Positions 1 through 6,700 of a stretch of DNA of 32,606 bases are shown piece after piece. The notes under the pieces were generated by a model. It was not told where the DNA came from, ran no database searches, and saw only the letters and a list, made by a program, of their open reading frames with translations. A program made the position numbers and the translations under genes. Position 1 is the stretch's first letter; every line of letters starts with the position of its first letter. The DNA is from Acidimicrobiales bacterium (GTDB lineage: Bacteria; Actinomycetota; Acidimicrobiia; Acidimicrobiales; SZUA-35), in contig JAHDFH010000019.1 in assembly GCA_020628305.1 (NCBI GenBank), positions 1 through 32,606 of the forward strand, given 5' to 3'.

Positions 1-50
1 AAGGAAGTGTCCTCGTAAGGGGACCGTGGGTTCAAATCCCACCCTCTCCG
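1..50 (+). tRNA. tRNA-Ser, 3' part only
   Basis: The window opens inside a class II tRNA. A long variable arm (GTCC/GGAC-type stem), a perfect T stem-loop GTGGG-TTCAAAT-CCCAC at 26-42, a 7-nt acceptor strand CCTCTCC at 43-49 and discriminator G50 are visible. A long variable arm with discriminator G fits tRNA-Ser better than tRNA-Leu, which has A73. CCA is not encoded. The anticodon lies outside the window, so the isoacceptor cannot be given. Confidence 0.85.
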
Positions 51-63
51 CTCTTATCTTGAT

Positions 64-1284
64 CTAAGGTGTTTGAACTCTTCTGAACGAAGTGGCGGAG
101 CCTCTACCTGCCGAAAGAAGTTTTCCATCGGGGCTAAAGGCGTAGCCTTCTATTACTTCAAAGCCTTGCTCAGTCTTGTCGGCAGCCCAACGTCTAGAGC
201 TTTGCAAACCGCTAACGCCCTCGACGAAACCGCCACTCAAAACCTGGTCATGTTCTAGCTGCCCGTTTTCAAGGTCTGGACGGAAATCCGAGAAGATTCC
301 TTCAGCCCTTGCCCTGTTGCTGCCATCGAGCCGGTTGCTCAGCTCATCATATCGTGCCTGCATTTCACGGAAATCTCTCGCATCTGTTTCAAAAGGCAAC
401 CTGCCCTTGTCTTTAGCTACACGAAGCTCGCTGCACTCTTCGGGATTCAAGAACTGGTCGGTGGTCCAATGCTGCGGATTATGAATTATCGCGAATGCAC
501 GCGATGCAGTATATTCGCCTCGAGTGTTCGTATAAGGCAGCGACAGCCCTTCAGGTGCGACCTCTAGATCGCCACGAAAAAACTGATGTTCAACACTTGG
601 AGCTGGCGATCGGCTCTCGTCCACAAAGTTAGCAGCTCGAGGATGAGGGTTGATATACAAGGGCCGCAGAGACACAGCTAGCGAGCCAGTTGGAAAATCG
701 CCCTGCCCCCATTCATCGACACTCGACCAGTGGAAGGGAATCTTTGAAACAGGTTTGCCCGGTCGGAGACTCAAAGCAGCTAGGCCTCCAAAGCTTGGGT
801 CAATAACAAGATGATCAAGCAAAGCTACCGATGGACCATACATGCCTCCACAATCTTCGAACGTTTCTCCATGGTGACGATCCAGCGTGCAATTCACCTC
901 AAGAACTAGGCCGGTTCGATGAGGTAACATCTCACGAATCTCAGCTGAGTTAGCCACTCCATATAAGTGTGGTGCAACGCTCCTCCCTAAGTATCCGTTC
1001 AGGTGATTTTGGACGTCGATGTGGTTACCTTGAACTTTCTGCTCGGAGGTTCGAAAACTCTCAATCGCTTCAATTTCAGCGATGCCTGGCAGCTGTAAAG
1101 CTCCTTTGGCGATCAATGGTGGTAAGTGAAACCGCAGAGAGGAACCTGCATCGCCTCTCTCAAGATCAGAGTGTGTCAATCCAGCTTCAGTTGTCCAAGA
1201 GGTGTACGATGAAACCGCTTGTCTAACAAGTTCGAGAACCGTCTGATAGTCCAGGCCATCCTCTTCTTTCAATAGTCCCGTCAT
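64..1284 (-). CDS. Hypothetical protein, 406 aa
   Basis: I do not recognise this family. The product is soluble-looking: no signal peptide, no membrane segment, many charged residues, and a His/Asp/Trp-containing middle (residues about 130-230). Residues about 290-340 look helical and charged. It converges on the tRNA with only 13 bp between them. The ATG is preceded by TAACCT with a 7-nt spacer and no Shine-Dalgarno sequence, so the transcript is probably leaderless, which also supports this start. Codon use looks like that of its neighbours. It is very likely a real gene because of its length and clean promoter; the function is unknown. Confidence 0.8.
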   Translation of the reverse strand: MTGLLKEEDGLDYQTVLELVRQAVSSYTSWTTEAGLTHSDLERGDAGSSLRFHLPPLIAKGALQLPGIAEIEAIESFRTSEQKVQGNHIDVQNHLNGYLGRSVAPHLYGVANSAEIREMLPHRTGLVLEVNCTLDRHHGETFEDCGGMYGPSVALLDHLVIDPSFGGLAALSLRPGKPVSKIPFHWSSVDEWGQGDFPTGSLAVSLRPLYINPHPRAANFVDESRSPAPSVEHQFFRGDLEVAPEGLSLPYTNTRGEYTASRAFAIIHNPQHWTTDQFLNPEECSELRVAKDKGRLPFETDARDFREMQARYDELSNRLDGSNRARAEGIFSDFRPDLENGQLEHDQVLSGGFVEGVSGLQSSRRWAADKTEQGFEVIEGYAFSPDGKLLSAGRGSATSFRRVQTP

Positions 1285-1291
1285 AAAACTA

Positions 1292-1297
1292 AGGTTA
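1292..1297 (-). promoter_or_regulatory. -10 box TAACCT, leaderless promoter
   Basis: TAACCT on the minus strand, 7 nt upstream of the ATG at 1284. A second TAACCT in a TGTTAACCT context lies about 11 bp further upstream. The 10-mer CATGTTAACC recurs on the plus strand in front of the small gene at 2277. Confidence 0.45.
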
Positions 1298-1356
1298 CCA
1301 GCAGGTTAACATGACCGAGCCTTTCACCGTGCCCGACTACTCGATACACTTAAATC

Positions 1357-1425
1357 ATGAGAGTCCCACGCAAACAACGTTTAGACATTCGTCGCAGCTC
1401 TCGTATTTCCGGGGACTGCACTTAA
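1357..1425 (+). CDS. Possible 22-aa leader peptide
   Basis: ATG-to-TAA ORF of 22 codons reading MRVPRKQRLDIRR then SSRISGDCT. It is Arg-rich and ends about 25 bp before a hairpin that precedes the racemase gene. AGTCCC near its start (1362-1367) is complementary to GGGACT near its end (1412-1417), so the ORF could itself fold. The arrangement resembles attenuation leaders, but there is no clear ribosome binding site. Function is inference only. Confidence 0.3.
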   Translation: MRVPRKQRLDIRRSSRISGDCT

Positions 1426-1450
1426 CTTTTCTTTCAGCTTAAGCCCTTGC

Positions 1451-1477
1451 AGCCCCCGAGTAATTTCTGGGGCTTTT
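1451..1477 (+). terminator. Hairpin with T-run in the racemase leader
   Basis: AGCCCC (1451-1456) pairs with GGGGCT (1469-1474) around a 12-nt loop and is followed by TTT. It lies between the putative leader peptide and the AGGAG ribosome site (1486-1490) of the next gene. It could be an intrinsic terminator for an upstream short transcript or an attenuator of the racemase. Confidence 0.45.
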
Positions 1478-1495
1478 AATGTTTTAGGAGTAACA

Positions 1496-2236
1496 ATGAA
1501 CGAAACAATTAACTTAAACGAGCCATCATCGATGGACGCACAATCAAAGATCGGACTTATCTCAGGATTCGGACCCTTGGCAGGGGCTGACGTCCTAAAA
1601 AGAATCCTGGAATACAGCGCACGGCAATACTCGGCATTTGAAGATCATGAATACCCGTCTGTTGTTTTGCAAAGTCAGGGCTTCGATGGATTTGGAGATA
1701 GTGCAGAGTTATCGAATGGCTTTCAAGAGGCCCTGGTTGAACTTGCTACGCAAGTAACTTCAGGTGGCGCCAGCATCATTGGAGTTGCGTGCAACACTGC
1801 CCATCTCTACCTACCCGAGATTCAAGCATCTGCGTCCAGAGCAGTTGTTGTTAACCTTATTGAAGAGGTGGCTTTGAAAGCTGCAGGAATTCCCAAACGA
1901 TACCTACTGCTCACTTCACAAAGCACCAAAGATGAGGGGCTCCACTCTCAGCGTTTGAAACAACACGGTGTAGATTTTTGCGAAACAACGATTGAACAAC
2001 AGGAGCGCATCAACGAGGTCATCAATGCTGTGATGCAGTTCGACCTGGATCTGGCTGCTGAAACCCTAAGGACAGTCATTATTGATTCTCAGCCTCTGCG
2101 GATCGAAGGCTTGATACTTGGCTGCACTGAGCTGCCGATTGCCTATCAAGCCCTCGCAAAAGAGATTGACCTACCAGTAATAGATTCCAATCAAGTACTT
2201 GCTGAAGCTTTGACAGATCGTTATTACGAGAATTGA
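1496..2236 (+). CDS. Aspartate/glutamate racemase family protein
   Basis: 246-aa cytoplasmic enzyme of the Asp/Glu/hydantoin racemase superfamily. These cofactor-independent racemases use two cysteines as acid and base. Both cysteine motifs are present: VACNTAH at about residue 100 and LGCTELP at about residue 208. The N-terminal GLISGFGPLAG is the substrate/phosphate-type loop typical of aspartate racemases (YgeA/RacX-like). Length is normal for the family. The ATG has a good AGGAG 5 nt upstream. The substrate (Asp, Glu or another amino acid) cannot be told from sequence; D-amino acids for cell wall or signalling are the usual roles. A leader with a hairpin precedes it. Confidence 0.88.
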   Translation: MNETINLNEPSSMDAQSKIGLISGFGPLAGADVLKRILEYSARQYSAFEDHEYPSVVLQSQGFDGFGDSAELSNGFQEALVELATQVTSGGASIIGVACNTAHLYLPEIQASASRAVVVNLIEEVALKAAGIPKRYLLLTSQSTKDEGLHSQRLKQHGVDFCETTIEQQERINEVINAVMQFDLDLAAETLRTVIIDSQPLRIEGLILGCTELPIAYQALAKEIDLPVIDSNQVLAEALTDRYYEN

Positions 2237-2240
2237 CTAA

Positions 2241-2270
2241 TTGAAGGGTGTCGTAGCGACATGTTAACCT
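2241..2270 (+). promoter_or_regulatory. Promoter of small gene at 2277
   Basis: TTGAAG (2241-2246), 18-bp spacer, then extended -10 TGTTAACCT ending at 2270. The ATG at 2277 is 6 nt after the -10, so a leaderless mRNA is expected. Confidence 0.5.
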
Positions 2271-2276
2271 TCAATT

Positions 2277-2438
2277 ATGAAGTTTGACGACGTTGAAGAA
2301 AACGAGAAAATTAATCTGATCCAAGAACATCTTGTGACTGATTACTCTTCTCTACCAAGCCATGTTCAGAGCATCATTGCGAAAAGCAAAGCTGAGTATG
2401 CCTGTGACGTAAGCACCGAATCGATCGAAACAACTTAG
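2277..2438 (+). CDS. Small hypothetical protein, 53 aa
   Basis: Not in the ORF track. ATG to TAG, 53 codons, beginning MKFDDVEENEKINLIQEH. It has a plausible promoter directly upstream and lies 8 bp before the next gene, so the two probably share a transcript. The pattern of a short charged N-terminus followed by helices around YSSLPSHVQSIIAKSKAEY resembles the small three-helix-bundle dimerisation-domain proteins annotated in many actinobacteria, but that is a resemblance from memory, not a proven match. Confidence 0.55.
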   Translation: MKFDDVEENEKINLIQEHLVTDYSSLPSHVQSIIAKSKAEYACDVSTESIETT

Positions 2439-2446
2439 TTACTCCC

Positions 2447-2779
2447 ATGCGGCGGAAAGTTATGCTTGCTCCTCAGATAGAAGAAACGATAGTAAGTACA
2501 CTTCCGGAACTTGCCTCTGGAGCTACAGATTTACCCTCACAGAAAGAGTTCCTTGAGCAAGCACTTCCGCCAATCATCGAGACCTATAGCGCCTACTTTG
2601 ATGAGTTGGAATCGATCTTCCCAGGGCGTGACGACCACAAATATGCTGCCTTTACTCACCTTCTCGGCATTGACCTAACAGAAACTTACGCTCAGTACGT
2701 TTATGCACTCGGAGGCGGAGACTTCATCGTCATCAATAGACTTGTTCTGTCGCCAAGACTTGAAATCCATGATGACTGA
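2447..2779 (+). CDS. Hypothetical protein, 110 aa
   Basis: Unrecognised acidic, soluble protein, with no signal peptide or membrane span. The start is ambiguous: ATG 2447 follows TTAGTT by 6 nt, whereas the in-frame ATG at 2462 has a GGCGGAAAG sequence just upstream, which would give 105 aa. It follows the 53-aa gene by 8 bp in the same direction and precedes the beta-galactosidase stump by 60 bp. Confidence 0.65.
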   Translation: MRRKVMLAPQIEETIVSTLPELASGATDLPSQKEFLEQALPPIIETYSAYFDELESIFPGRDDHKYAAFTHLLGIDLTETYAQYVYALGGGDFIVINRLVLSPRLEIHDD

Positions 2780-2839
2780 GCGTTAGCTAGTCAAACCCAA
2801 CTTAAACCCTTAAGTAGTTTCAACCGATAAGGTCTTGAA

Positions 2840-3019
2840 ATGAAACCAGTTCTAGGAACCTGTTACTATCCCGAGCATTGGCCTGAAGCTCAGTGGGCTG
2901 AAGATGCCAAGCGCATGGCAGACCTTGGTTTGAAGTTGGTGCGTATCGGCGAGTTTGCTTGGTCGAAGCTAGAACCAACTCCAGGCGATTACCATTGGAC
3001 TTTGTTGCCTAACGAATAA
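2840..3019 (+). pseudogene. GH42 beta-galactosidase, N-terminal stump
   Basis: The 59 codons encode the very N-terminus of a glycoside hydrolase family 42 beta-galactosidase: [19 protein letters not shown] and [19 protein letters not shown] are the diagnostic opening strands of the TIM barrel. A complete enzyme has roughly 650-700 residues, with its two catalytic glutamates far downstream, so this fragment cannot be active. Homology stops at about 3005 and a stop codon follows at 3017. The end overlaps the 3' end of the convergent HAD gene by 11 bp, so the break probably came from a deletion that removed the rest of the gene and whatever lay beyond. The preserved frame indicates a recent event. 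Confidence 0.85.
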
Positions 3020-4286
3020 GGCCGGTTCTATCGCTGAACGGGCTGGAGAAGTTAGTTTGCGTAATCAGGGCTTCGTACACTGTACGATCACCTCTCCCCT
3101 CAACGACTGCTGTAAACGCAAATGCCGACTGACTCACTCTCGCAACCCCCGCTTCTGCCGGAGGTCCAATAAGTCTGATCTGATACTTCAAGTGGTGAAG
3201 AATCACCCCGAGCTCAGCCTCATCAATCTGGATACCTTGTTCTGCTAACGAGGCTACGACTGTACTAGTTTCATCGATCAATCCGGCGATTGCTCCATCT
3301 GCGGTTCGCAGCACTTCATTTGCAACTGCAGATGCTAGAGCTTCTCGCTGCTCGCCCTTCAAGTCGCTGAGTTCGAAAGGCACGGTAACTGATTGTCGTT
3401 GACTGCCAGCAGCAATCTTTCGCACACCAGCTATCAATGCTGATAACTCAACTCGAACTTTCTCAGTTACAAGCCGCTCTACAAAGTCCTTACCAGCCGT
3501 GTTTACCAACCGCACATTTATACCTGGCACGACCATCATGTCGAAGTCATTACCTGAATTACCGAACGCAAAACATTTTGTTGCGTCAATCTCTAACGCT
3601 TCGCAAACTCGCCTGACAACACCGCCCTTGTTTCCATGAGGGTTGAATATTTGCACCTGCCATGGAATAGGACCTTCGGCTTCCACTTCAGCCCGGGCAC
3701 GTCCATTTAGGTCTTCGATAGCAACAGCTGCAAAACCTTGAAGCTTTGAGATCTCATCAACAATGTCGTCTGCTTCTTCTTTCGAAATGAACCTTACACA
3801 AACTCGGCAAGCTTCTTGTGGTAGTTCACCCTCTGACTCGCCCAAAACGTAATCATCGTACTCGACTACGACCTGTTCGGGGTTACTTGACTGATTCTGT
3901 AAAGAGATACCAGCAACTTTCTCGACTATCTCCTGAATAGGCTCAAAGGAGCTACCAATATCTAGGAAGACTTCGTCAAGAATCTCCACCTTCGATGTCT
4001 CATCGCTATAGCCGAACTGAGCAAGCCTTGAACCACCATCAATAAAGCACAGCCCGTGACCAATGATGCCGTGTAGCTGCTCCATCACTTCATCAGAACG
4101 GTCAGCTTTTCTGCCAGTCACAGGAAGAATAAGATACTTTTCAGATAGTGCCTTAAGAGCTGCAAGAACTTCAGCACTAACTTCAGTTCCCTCATCAGGC
4201 AGCGTCGTACCATCAAGATCTAAGTAAATGATGCCATTTCTGGCTTCTAAAGCCTGCTTAAGGGCTTTTTCCCAAGCTTTATTCAT
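3009..4286 (-). CDS. HAD-IIB (Cof-like) phosphatase with C-terminal extension
   Basis: 425 aa. The N-terminal ~285 residues carry all HAD motifs: YLDLDGTTL (nucleophile D23 and acid/base D25), LPVTGR (motif II), a lysine in [12 protein letters not shown] (motif III) and [11 protein letters not shown] (motif IV). HAD type IIB members such as Cof, sucrose-phosphatase and mannosyl-phosphoglycerate phosphatase remove phosphate from sugar phosphates or cofactors. Residues about 290-425 form an extra, mostly helical domain that I do not recognise; a plain HAD-IIB enzyme is about 270 aa. The start is supported by AAAGG 7 nt upstream. Its 3' end overlaps the beta-galactosidase stump. The substrate is unknown. 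Confidence 0.82.
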   Translation of the reverse strand: MNKAWEKALKQALEARNGIIYLDLDGTTLPDEGTEVSAEVLAALKALSEKYLILPVTGRKADRSDEVMEQLHGIIGHGLCFIDGGSRLAQFGYSDETSKVEILDEVFLDIGSSFEPIQEIVEKVAGISLQNQSSNPEQVVVEYDDYVLGESEGELPQEACRVCVRFISKEEADDIVDEISKLQGFAAVAIEDLNGRARAEVEAEGPIPWQVQIFNPHGNKGGVVRRVCEALEIDATKCFAFGNSGNDFDMMVVPGINVRLVNTAGKDFVERLVTEKVRVELSALIAGVRKIAAGSQRQSVTVPFELSDLKGEQREALASAVANEVLRTADGAIAGLIDETSTVVASLAEQGIQIDEAELGVILHHLKYQIRLIGPPAEAGVARVSQSAFAFTAVVEGRGDRTVYEALITQTNFSSPFSDRTGLIR

Positions 4287-4331
4287 TCCGACGCCTTTAA
4301 TAGTTCCATATTAGTGTATGAAGATGAGTGC

Positions 4332-4371
4332 CGCAGGTCGGGTTAGGTAGCCAATTCGGCCTAGACCTGCG
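4332..4371. promoter_or_regulatory. Long inverted repeat between divergent genes
   Basis: CGCAGGTC (4332-4339) and GACCTGCG (4364-4371) are perfect 8-bp arms. An inner TAGG/CCTA pair extends the stem after a 4-nt bulge. It sits in the 91-bp spacer between the divergent HAD and kinase genes, 7 nt before the kinase ATG, so it could be a regulator site or a 5'-UTR hairpin of the kinase mRNA. Confidence 0.45.
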
Positions 4372-4377
4372 AGACTT

Positions 4378-5004
4378 ATGCCCATGAATGAAAAAGCCAA
4401 CATAGCTGACCTCATAATCGAAAATCTGCCCGAGCTTGAGCCGGTTCAGCGCTTTGTTGTTGCAATAGCTGGTCCGCCTGCATCCGGTAAATCAACTCTC
4501 ACAGAAGAGCTGCTAGCCAAGCTTGGATCAAAAGGCGGCGCTTTAGGGCTTGACGCATACCATCTCGATGACACAATCTTAGAAGCTCGTGGAGAGGGGC
4601 ACCGCAAAGGAGCAGTGCACACATTTGACCCCATTGCTTACAAGAACACTCTTGTTGCTTTAAAGACCAACCCGTCAGAGACAGTAACAGTTCCAGTGTT
4701 TGACAGAAGTATAGAGATATCTAGAAACTGTGCGCATGTCATCGAGCCCCAACAAACTGTTCTGGTAACCGAAGGCAACTACCTTCTGTTAGAACAAGAC
4801 CCGTGGCTCGATTTAAAGCAGCACTTCGATCTAACAGTAAAACTAAGCCCAAGCTTTGAAGTTATTGAACAACGCCTACATCAACGCTGGGTAGACCACG
4901 GATACCCACCAGCAGAGATTGAAGCCAAAGTGAACGACAACGACCTACCCAACGCAAAATTTGTTGTTGAGAACTCAGGGCCAGCTGATCTCGAGTTTGA
5001 TTAG
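4378..5004 (+). CDS. P-loop kinase, uridine kinase/YggC-like
   Basis: 208-aa soluble kinase of the phosphoribulokinase/uridine kinase/pantothenate kinase superfamily. The Walker A motif GPPASGKST lies near residue 32. LGLDAYHLDD is the substrate-binding Asp segment, HTFDPIAY the following conserved loop, and VTEGNYLLLEQDPW the Walker B-like strand characteristic of YggC/fructokinase-like nucleoside kinases. The length is normal (about 200-215 aa). No clear Shine-Dalgarno precedes the ATG; the in-frame ATG two codons later is equally possible. The substrate is unknown: nucleosides or sugars are known for relatives. It is divergent from the phosphatase, which may mean shared regulation. A REP-like element follows its stop by 7 bp. 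Confidence 0.82.
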   Translation: MPMNEKANIADLIIENLPELEPVQRFVVAIAGPPASGKSTLTEELLAKLGSKGGALGLDAYHLDDTILEARGEGHRKGAVHTFDPIAYKNTLVALKTNPSETVTVPVFDRSIEISRNCAHVIEPQQTVLVTEGNYLLLEQDPWLDLKQHFDLTVKLSPSFEVIEQRLHQRWVDHGYPPAEIEAKVNDNDLPNAKFVVENSGPADLEFD

Positions 5005-5011
5005 GTCTACG

Positions 5012-5040
5012 TGGGACATTGGGGACGGGGGTATTTGTCC
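5012..5040 (+). repeat. REP-like palindromic element, copy 1
   Basis: TGGGACATTGGGGACGGGGG followed by TATTTGTCC. The arms GGACA/TGTCC can pair. All 29 bases match the reverse complement of copy 2 at 13145-13174. It begins 7 bp after the kinase stop codon. Confidence 0.8.
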
Positions 5041-5087
5041 AACCCGCCTAGTCACAGAATGTCAGACCGTTGTGCGATGATGCGAGA

Positions 5088-5462
5088 ATGAAAAAAGCGG
5101 AGGCAACCATTACCCCATCAGAGCTACTAGATTCAGACGTTTCTGCATCACTCGCATATATCTCAGTTGATAGCGACATGTATAGTGCAACCGAGACTGA
5201 ACAAATGCTCGATGACCTTACCCTCAACCAGGGCATCCAAGTGCTGACGAAAGAAATGCTGCAAGATTGGCTCTGGGAGGAGGTTCCAACGAAGATGCGG
5301 GGCTTGGATCATCAGTTCCCGGCGATTGCTGCGAAACTTATGTCAAACCTCTTCGACGATCTCGAACTGTATGAATACGCTGAAGTATGTCGATCAGAAA
5401 GAACCAAGACAATCCTTAACGCCCTGACTCATGAGCGACACGACAGTCAAGAGCAGCAATGA
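5088..5462 (+). CDS. Hypothetical protein, 124 aa
   Basis: Acidic soluble protein of unknown family. The ORF track starts at TTG 5070, but ATG 5088 (MKKAEATITPSELL) is the better start: it follows an extended -10-like TGCGATGAT by 6 nt. No signal peptide or membrane segment. Tryptophan and acidic residues cluster in LQDWLWEEVPTKMRGLDHQFP. Its stop codon overlaps an in-frame ATG of the upstream-extended antitoxin ORF by ATGA. However, the antitoxin has its own promoter at 5527-5554, so the overlap is probably accidental and this gene need not belong to the toxin-antitoxin operon. Confidence 0.65.
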   Translation: MKKAEATITPSELLDSDVSASLAYISVDSDMYSATETEQMLDDLTLNQGIQVLTKEMLQDWLWEEVPTKMRGLDHQFPAIAAKLMSNLFDDLELYEYAEVCRSERTKTILNALTHERHDSQEQQ

Positions 5463-5508
5463 AAGTAGGGATCGCTCTAAAGAAAGGCGTTCAATCTGCC
5501 GTTACTAC

Positions 5509-5533
5509 CACTGCAAGCACTTTGCTTGCAGTG
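5509..5533. promoter_or_regulatory. Palindromic operator of the toxin-antitoxin operon
   Basis: Perfect inverted repeat of 10 bp arms, CACTGCAAGC-ACTTT-GCTTGCAGTG. It overlaps the -35 hexamer of the antitoxin promoter. RHH antitoxins of the FitA/VapB group bind such palindromes to repress their own operon, so this is the expected autoregulatory site. Confidence 0.75.
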
Positions 5534-5554
5534 CACCCAGATAGCATCTATAGT
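5527..5554 (+). promoter_or_regulatory. Toxin-antitoxin promoter
   Basis: -35 TTGCAG (5527-5532), 16-bp spacer, -10 TATAGT (5549-5554). The antitoxin ATG at 5561 is 6 nt downstream, predicting a leaderless mRNA. The -35 lies inside the right arm of the palindrome. Confidence 0.65.
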
Positions 5555-5560
5555 AGAAAT

Positions 5561-5791
5561 ATGAACAAAACACTACAGGTTCGAGACGTTCCAGAAGCAA
5601 CTCACAATAAACTTCGCTCTCGCGCTGGTGCTAGTGGGAAGTCATTGTCTCAATATGTCCTAGAACTATTGAACCGTTCCGCATCCACTCCCACTGTTGA
5701 AGAAGTACTTGATCAAGCCTCAAAACGACCTATCAACGTATCTGAACCATCAGTTGTCGATGCGATTCGCTCTAGACGAGATCTTGAGTGA
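5561..5791 (+). CDS. Ribbon-helix-helix antitoxin, FitA/VapB type
   Basis: 76-aa antitoxin. The N-terminal half MNKTLQVRDVPEATHNKL plus SLSQYVLELL is a ribbon-helix-helix DNA-binding fold of the FitA type, which dimerises on palindromic operators. The C-terminal tail (residues about 45-76, ending VVDAIRSRRDLE) is the flexible toxin-blocking part. The ORF track extends 34 codons upstream to 5459, but promoter and operator lie inside that extension and the RHH fold begins at ATG 5561, so this start is much better. The toxin gene follows 9 bp after the stop. Confidence 0.88.
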   Translation: MNKTLQVRDVPEATHNKLRSRAGASGKSLSQYVLELLNRSASTPTVEEVLDQASKRPINVSEPSVVDAIRSRRDLE

Positions 5792-5800
5792 ATTGCACCA

Positions 5801-6187
5801 ATGACAGTAGTCGACACATCAGCTCTTGTTCTCGCTTTAGCTGATCCAACACATAAAGCTGCGGAACATCTTGTCAAGAGTGAAGCTTTACACGCCCCAC
5901 ACCTAATTGATATTGAATTCCTTCATGTAACACGTAAGCTTTGGTTGAAGAACGAGATTAGCGAAGACCAAGCCAGCCAGCTTCTTATCAGTCTGTCAGA
6001 CGTGCCTATTACGAGGCATCAACACTTACCACTTAACCAGCGCATTTGGCAGCACCGTCACAACCTCACTCCTCACGATGCCAGCTTCGTGGTCCTGGCA
6101 GAGGTTCTAGAGTGCCCCCTCCTCACAGCCGATCGAAAAATGGCCGAATCGCCGGGCTGCGATAGTGTCGAATTCATTTTGGTCTGA
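5801..6187 (+). CDS. vapC: PIN-domain toxin, VapC family
   Basis: 128-aa PIN-domain ribonuclease, the toxin of the pair. All four acidic metal ligands are visible: D5 in VVDTSA, Glu in DIEFLHVTRKL (about residue 46), Asp in TPHDASFVVLAE (about 98) and Asp in LLTADRKMA (about 116). VapC toxins cleave tRNA or rRNA and are held inactive by their RHH antitoxin. The intact active site suggests a working toxin. Length is typical. It is downstream of and co-transcribed with the antitoxin; no obvious terminator follows for about 160 bp. Confidence 0.9.
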   Translation: MTVVDTSALVLALADPTHKAAEHLVKSEALHAPHLIDIEFLHVTRKLWLKNEISEDQASQLLISLSDVPITRHQHLPLNQRIWQHRHNLTPHDASFVVLAEVLECPLLTADRKMAESPGCDSVEFILV

Positions 6188-6351
6188 AGTTTTCCAACGA
6201 CCAACTATGGGGCCATTAGCTTTTCGTTCTCTATCGCCAGCTGATTCTTCCCAGCTCGCCCCATCCTCAGTTCGCGAATCTCAGGGGAAGGAATAGCAGT
6301 GGGTTCGACCCGTGTTGTCTTGTTCGACCCTGGGCTTTAGCTGTGCTCCAT

Positions 6352-6370
6352 ACACTCGTGGAGTGTTTCT
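6352..6370 (+). terminator. Short intrinsic terminator
   Basis: ACACTC-GTG-GAGTGT, a perfect 6-bp stem with a 3-nt loop, followed by TTCT. It probably ends transcription from the toxin-antitoxin operon. Confidence 0.5.
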
Positions 6371-6379
6371 AGTTCTGTG

Positions 6380-6431
6380 AAGTGAAAACCACTTCTGGCA
6401 GAGTCTGCCAGAACTTGTCACAGCTGCGACA
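6380..6431. promoter_or_regulatory. Cluster of three palindromes, likely operator region
   Basis: AAGTG-AAAAC-CACTT (6380-6394), TTCTGGCAGA-G-TCTGCCAGAA (6393-6413, perfect 10-bp arms) and TGTCA-CAGCTG-CGACA (6416-6431, one mismatch) follow each other without a gap. A TTGTCA sequence that could serve as a -35 lies at 6415-6420. The dense symmetry suggests a binding site for a dimeric regulator controlling the gene at 6478. Confidence 0.5.
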
Positions 6432-6477
6432 CCTAAATTTGCTTGACTGTAGGAAACAGACAAGAAAGGAACACCAC

Positions 6478-6651
6478 ATGCGATCTCTCCACAGATCATC
6501 AAGCAGGACTGAAACAGAAATCGGCTTCGCTGTTCGCAGTGCCCGATATCTAGCAAATAACGGTTATTCCTTTGGCCAAATCAAACGTGCCCTCGTGAAC
6601 GAGCTAGATATAAAGCGCTGGCAAGCTGAGCAAATCGCGGCTAGAACATAG
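6478..6651 (+). CDS. Small hypothetical protein, 57 aa
   Basis: The ORF track opens at 6382, inside the palindromes, but ATG 6478 has AGAAAGGA 7 nt upstream and is the likely start. The product is basic (many Arg/Lys) and probably helical; the second half, ARYLANNGYSFGQIKRAL, reads like a small helix-turn-helix or RNA/DNA-binding helix pair. I do not recognise a family. Its position between a palindrome cluster and a LuxR-type regulator suggests a regulatory function, but this is inference. Confidence 0.6.
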   Translation: MRSLHRSSSRTETEIGFAVRSARYLANNGYSFGQIKRALVNELDIKRWQAEQIAART

Positions 6652-6660
6652 AATTCAGAA

Positions 6661-6700
6661 GGCTCCATCGTGATCTTTGCTAGGGTCACAAGATGGAGTC
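6661..6700 (+). promoter_or_regulatory. Hairpin overlapping the start codon of the LuxR-type gene
   Basis: GGCTCCATC (6661-6669) pairs with GATGGAGTC (6692-6700) with one G:T pair, and GTGA/TCAC continue the stem. The ATG at 6693 lies inside the right arm, and the right arm is followed by TTCTTCT. A -10-like TGCTAGGGT lies in the loop, with 6 nt to the ATG. It may act as the terminator of the 57-aa gene while the promoter inside its loop gives a leaderless mRNA. Confidence 0.45.

Larger units (their letters stand above)
6188..6477. other. Intergenic region, 290 bp, rich in signals
   Basis: No coding frame I can support. It holds two GTTCGACCC motifs spaced 19 bp apart (6303-6311, 6322-6330), a terminator-like hairpin (6352-6370) and three adjoining palindromes (6380-6431) ahead of the small gene at 6478. 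Confidence 0.6.

Noticed and set aside
6303-6330. Two GTTCGACCC motifs 19 bp apart, resembling tRNA T-arms
   Set aside because: No acceptor, anticodon or D stem can be folded around either; not a tRNA, and two copies are too few to call an iteron array.
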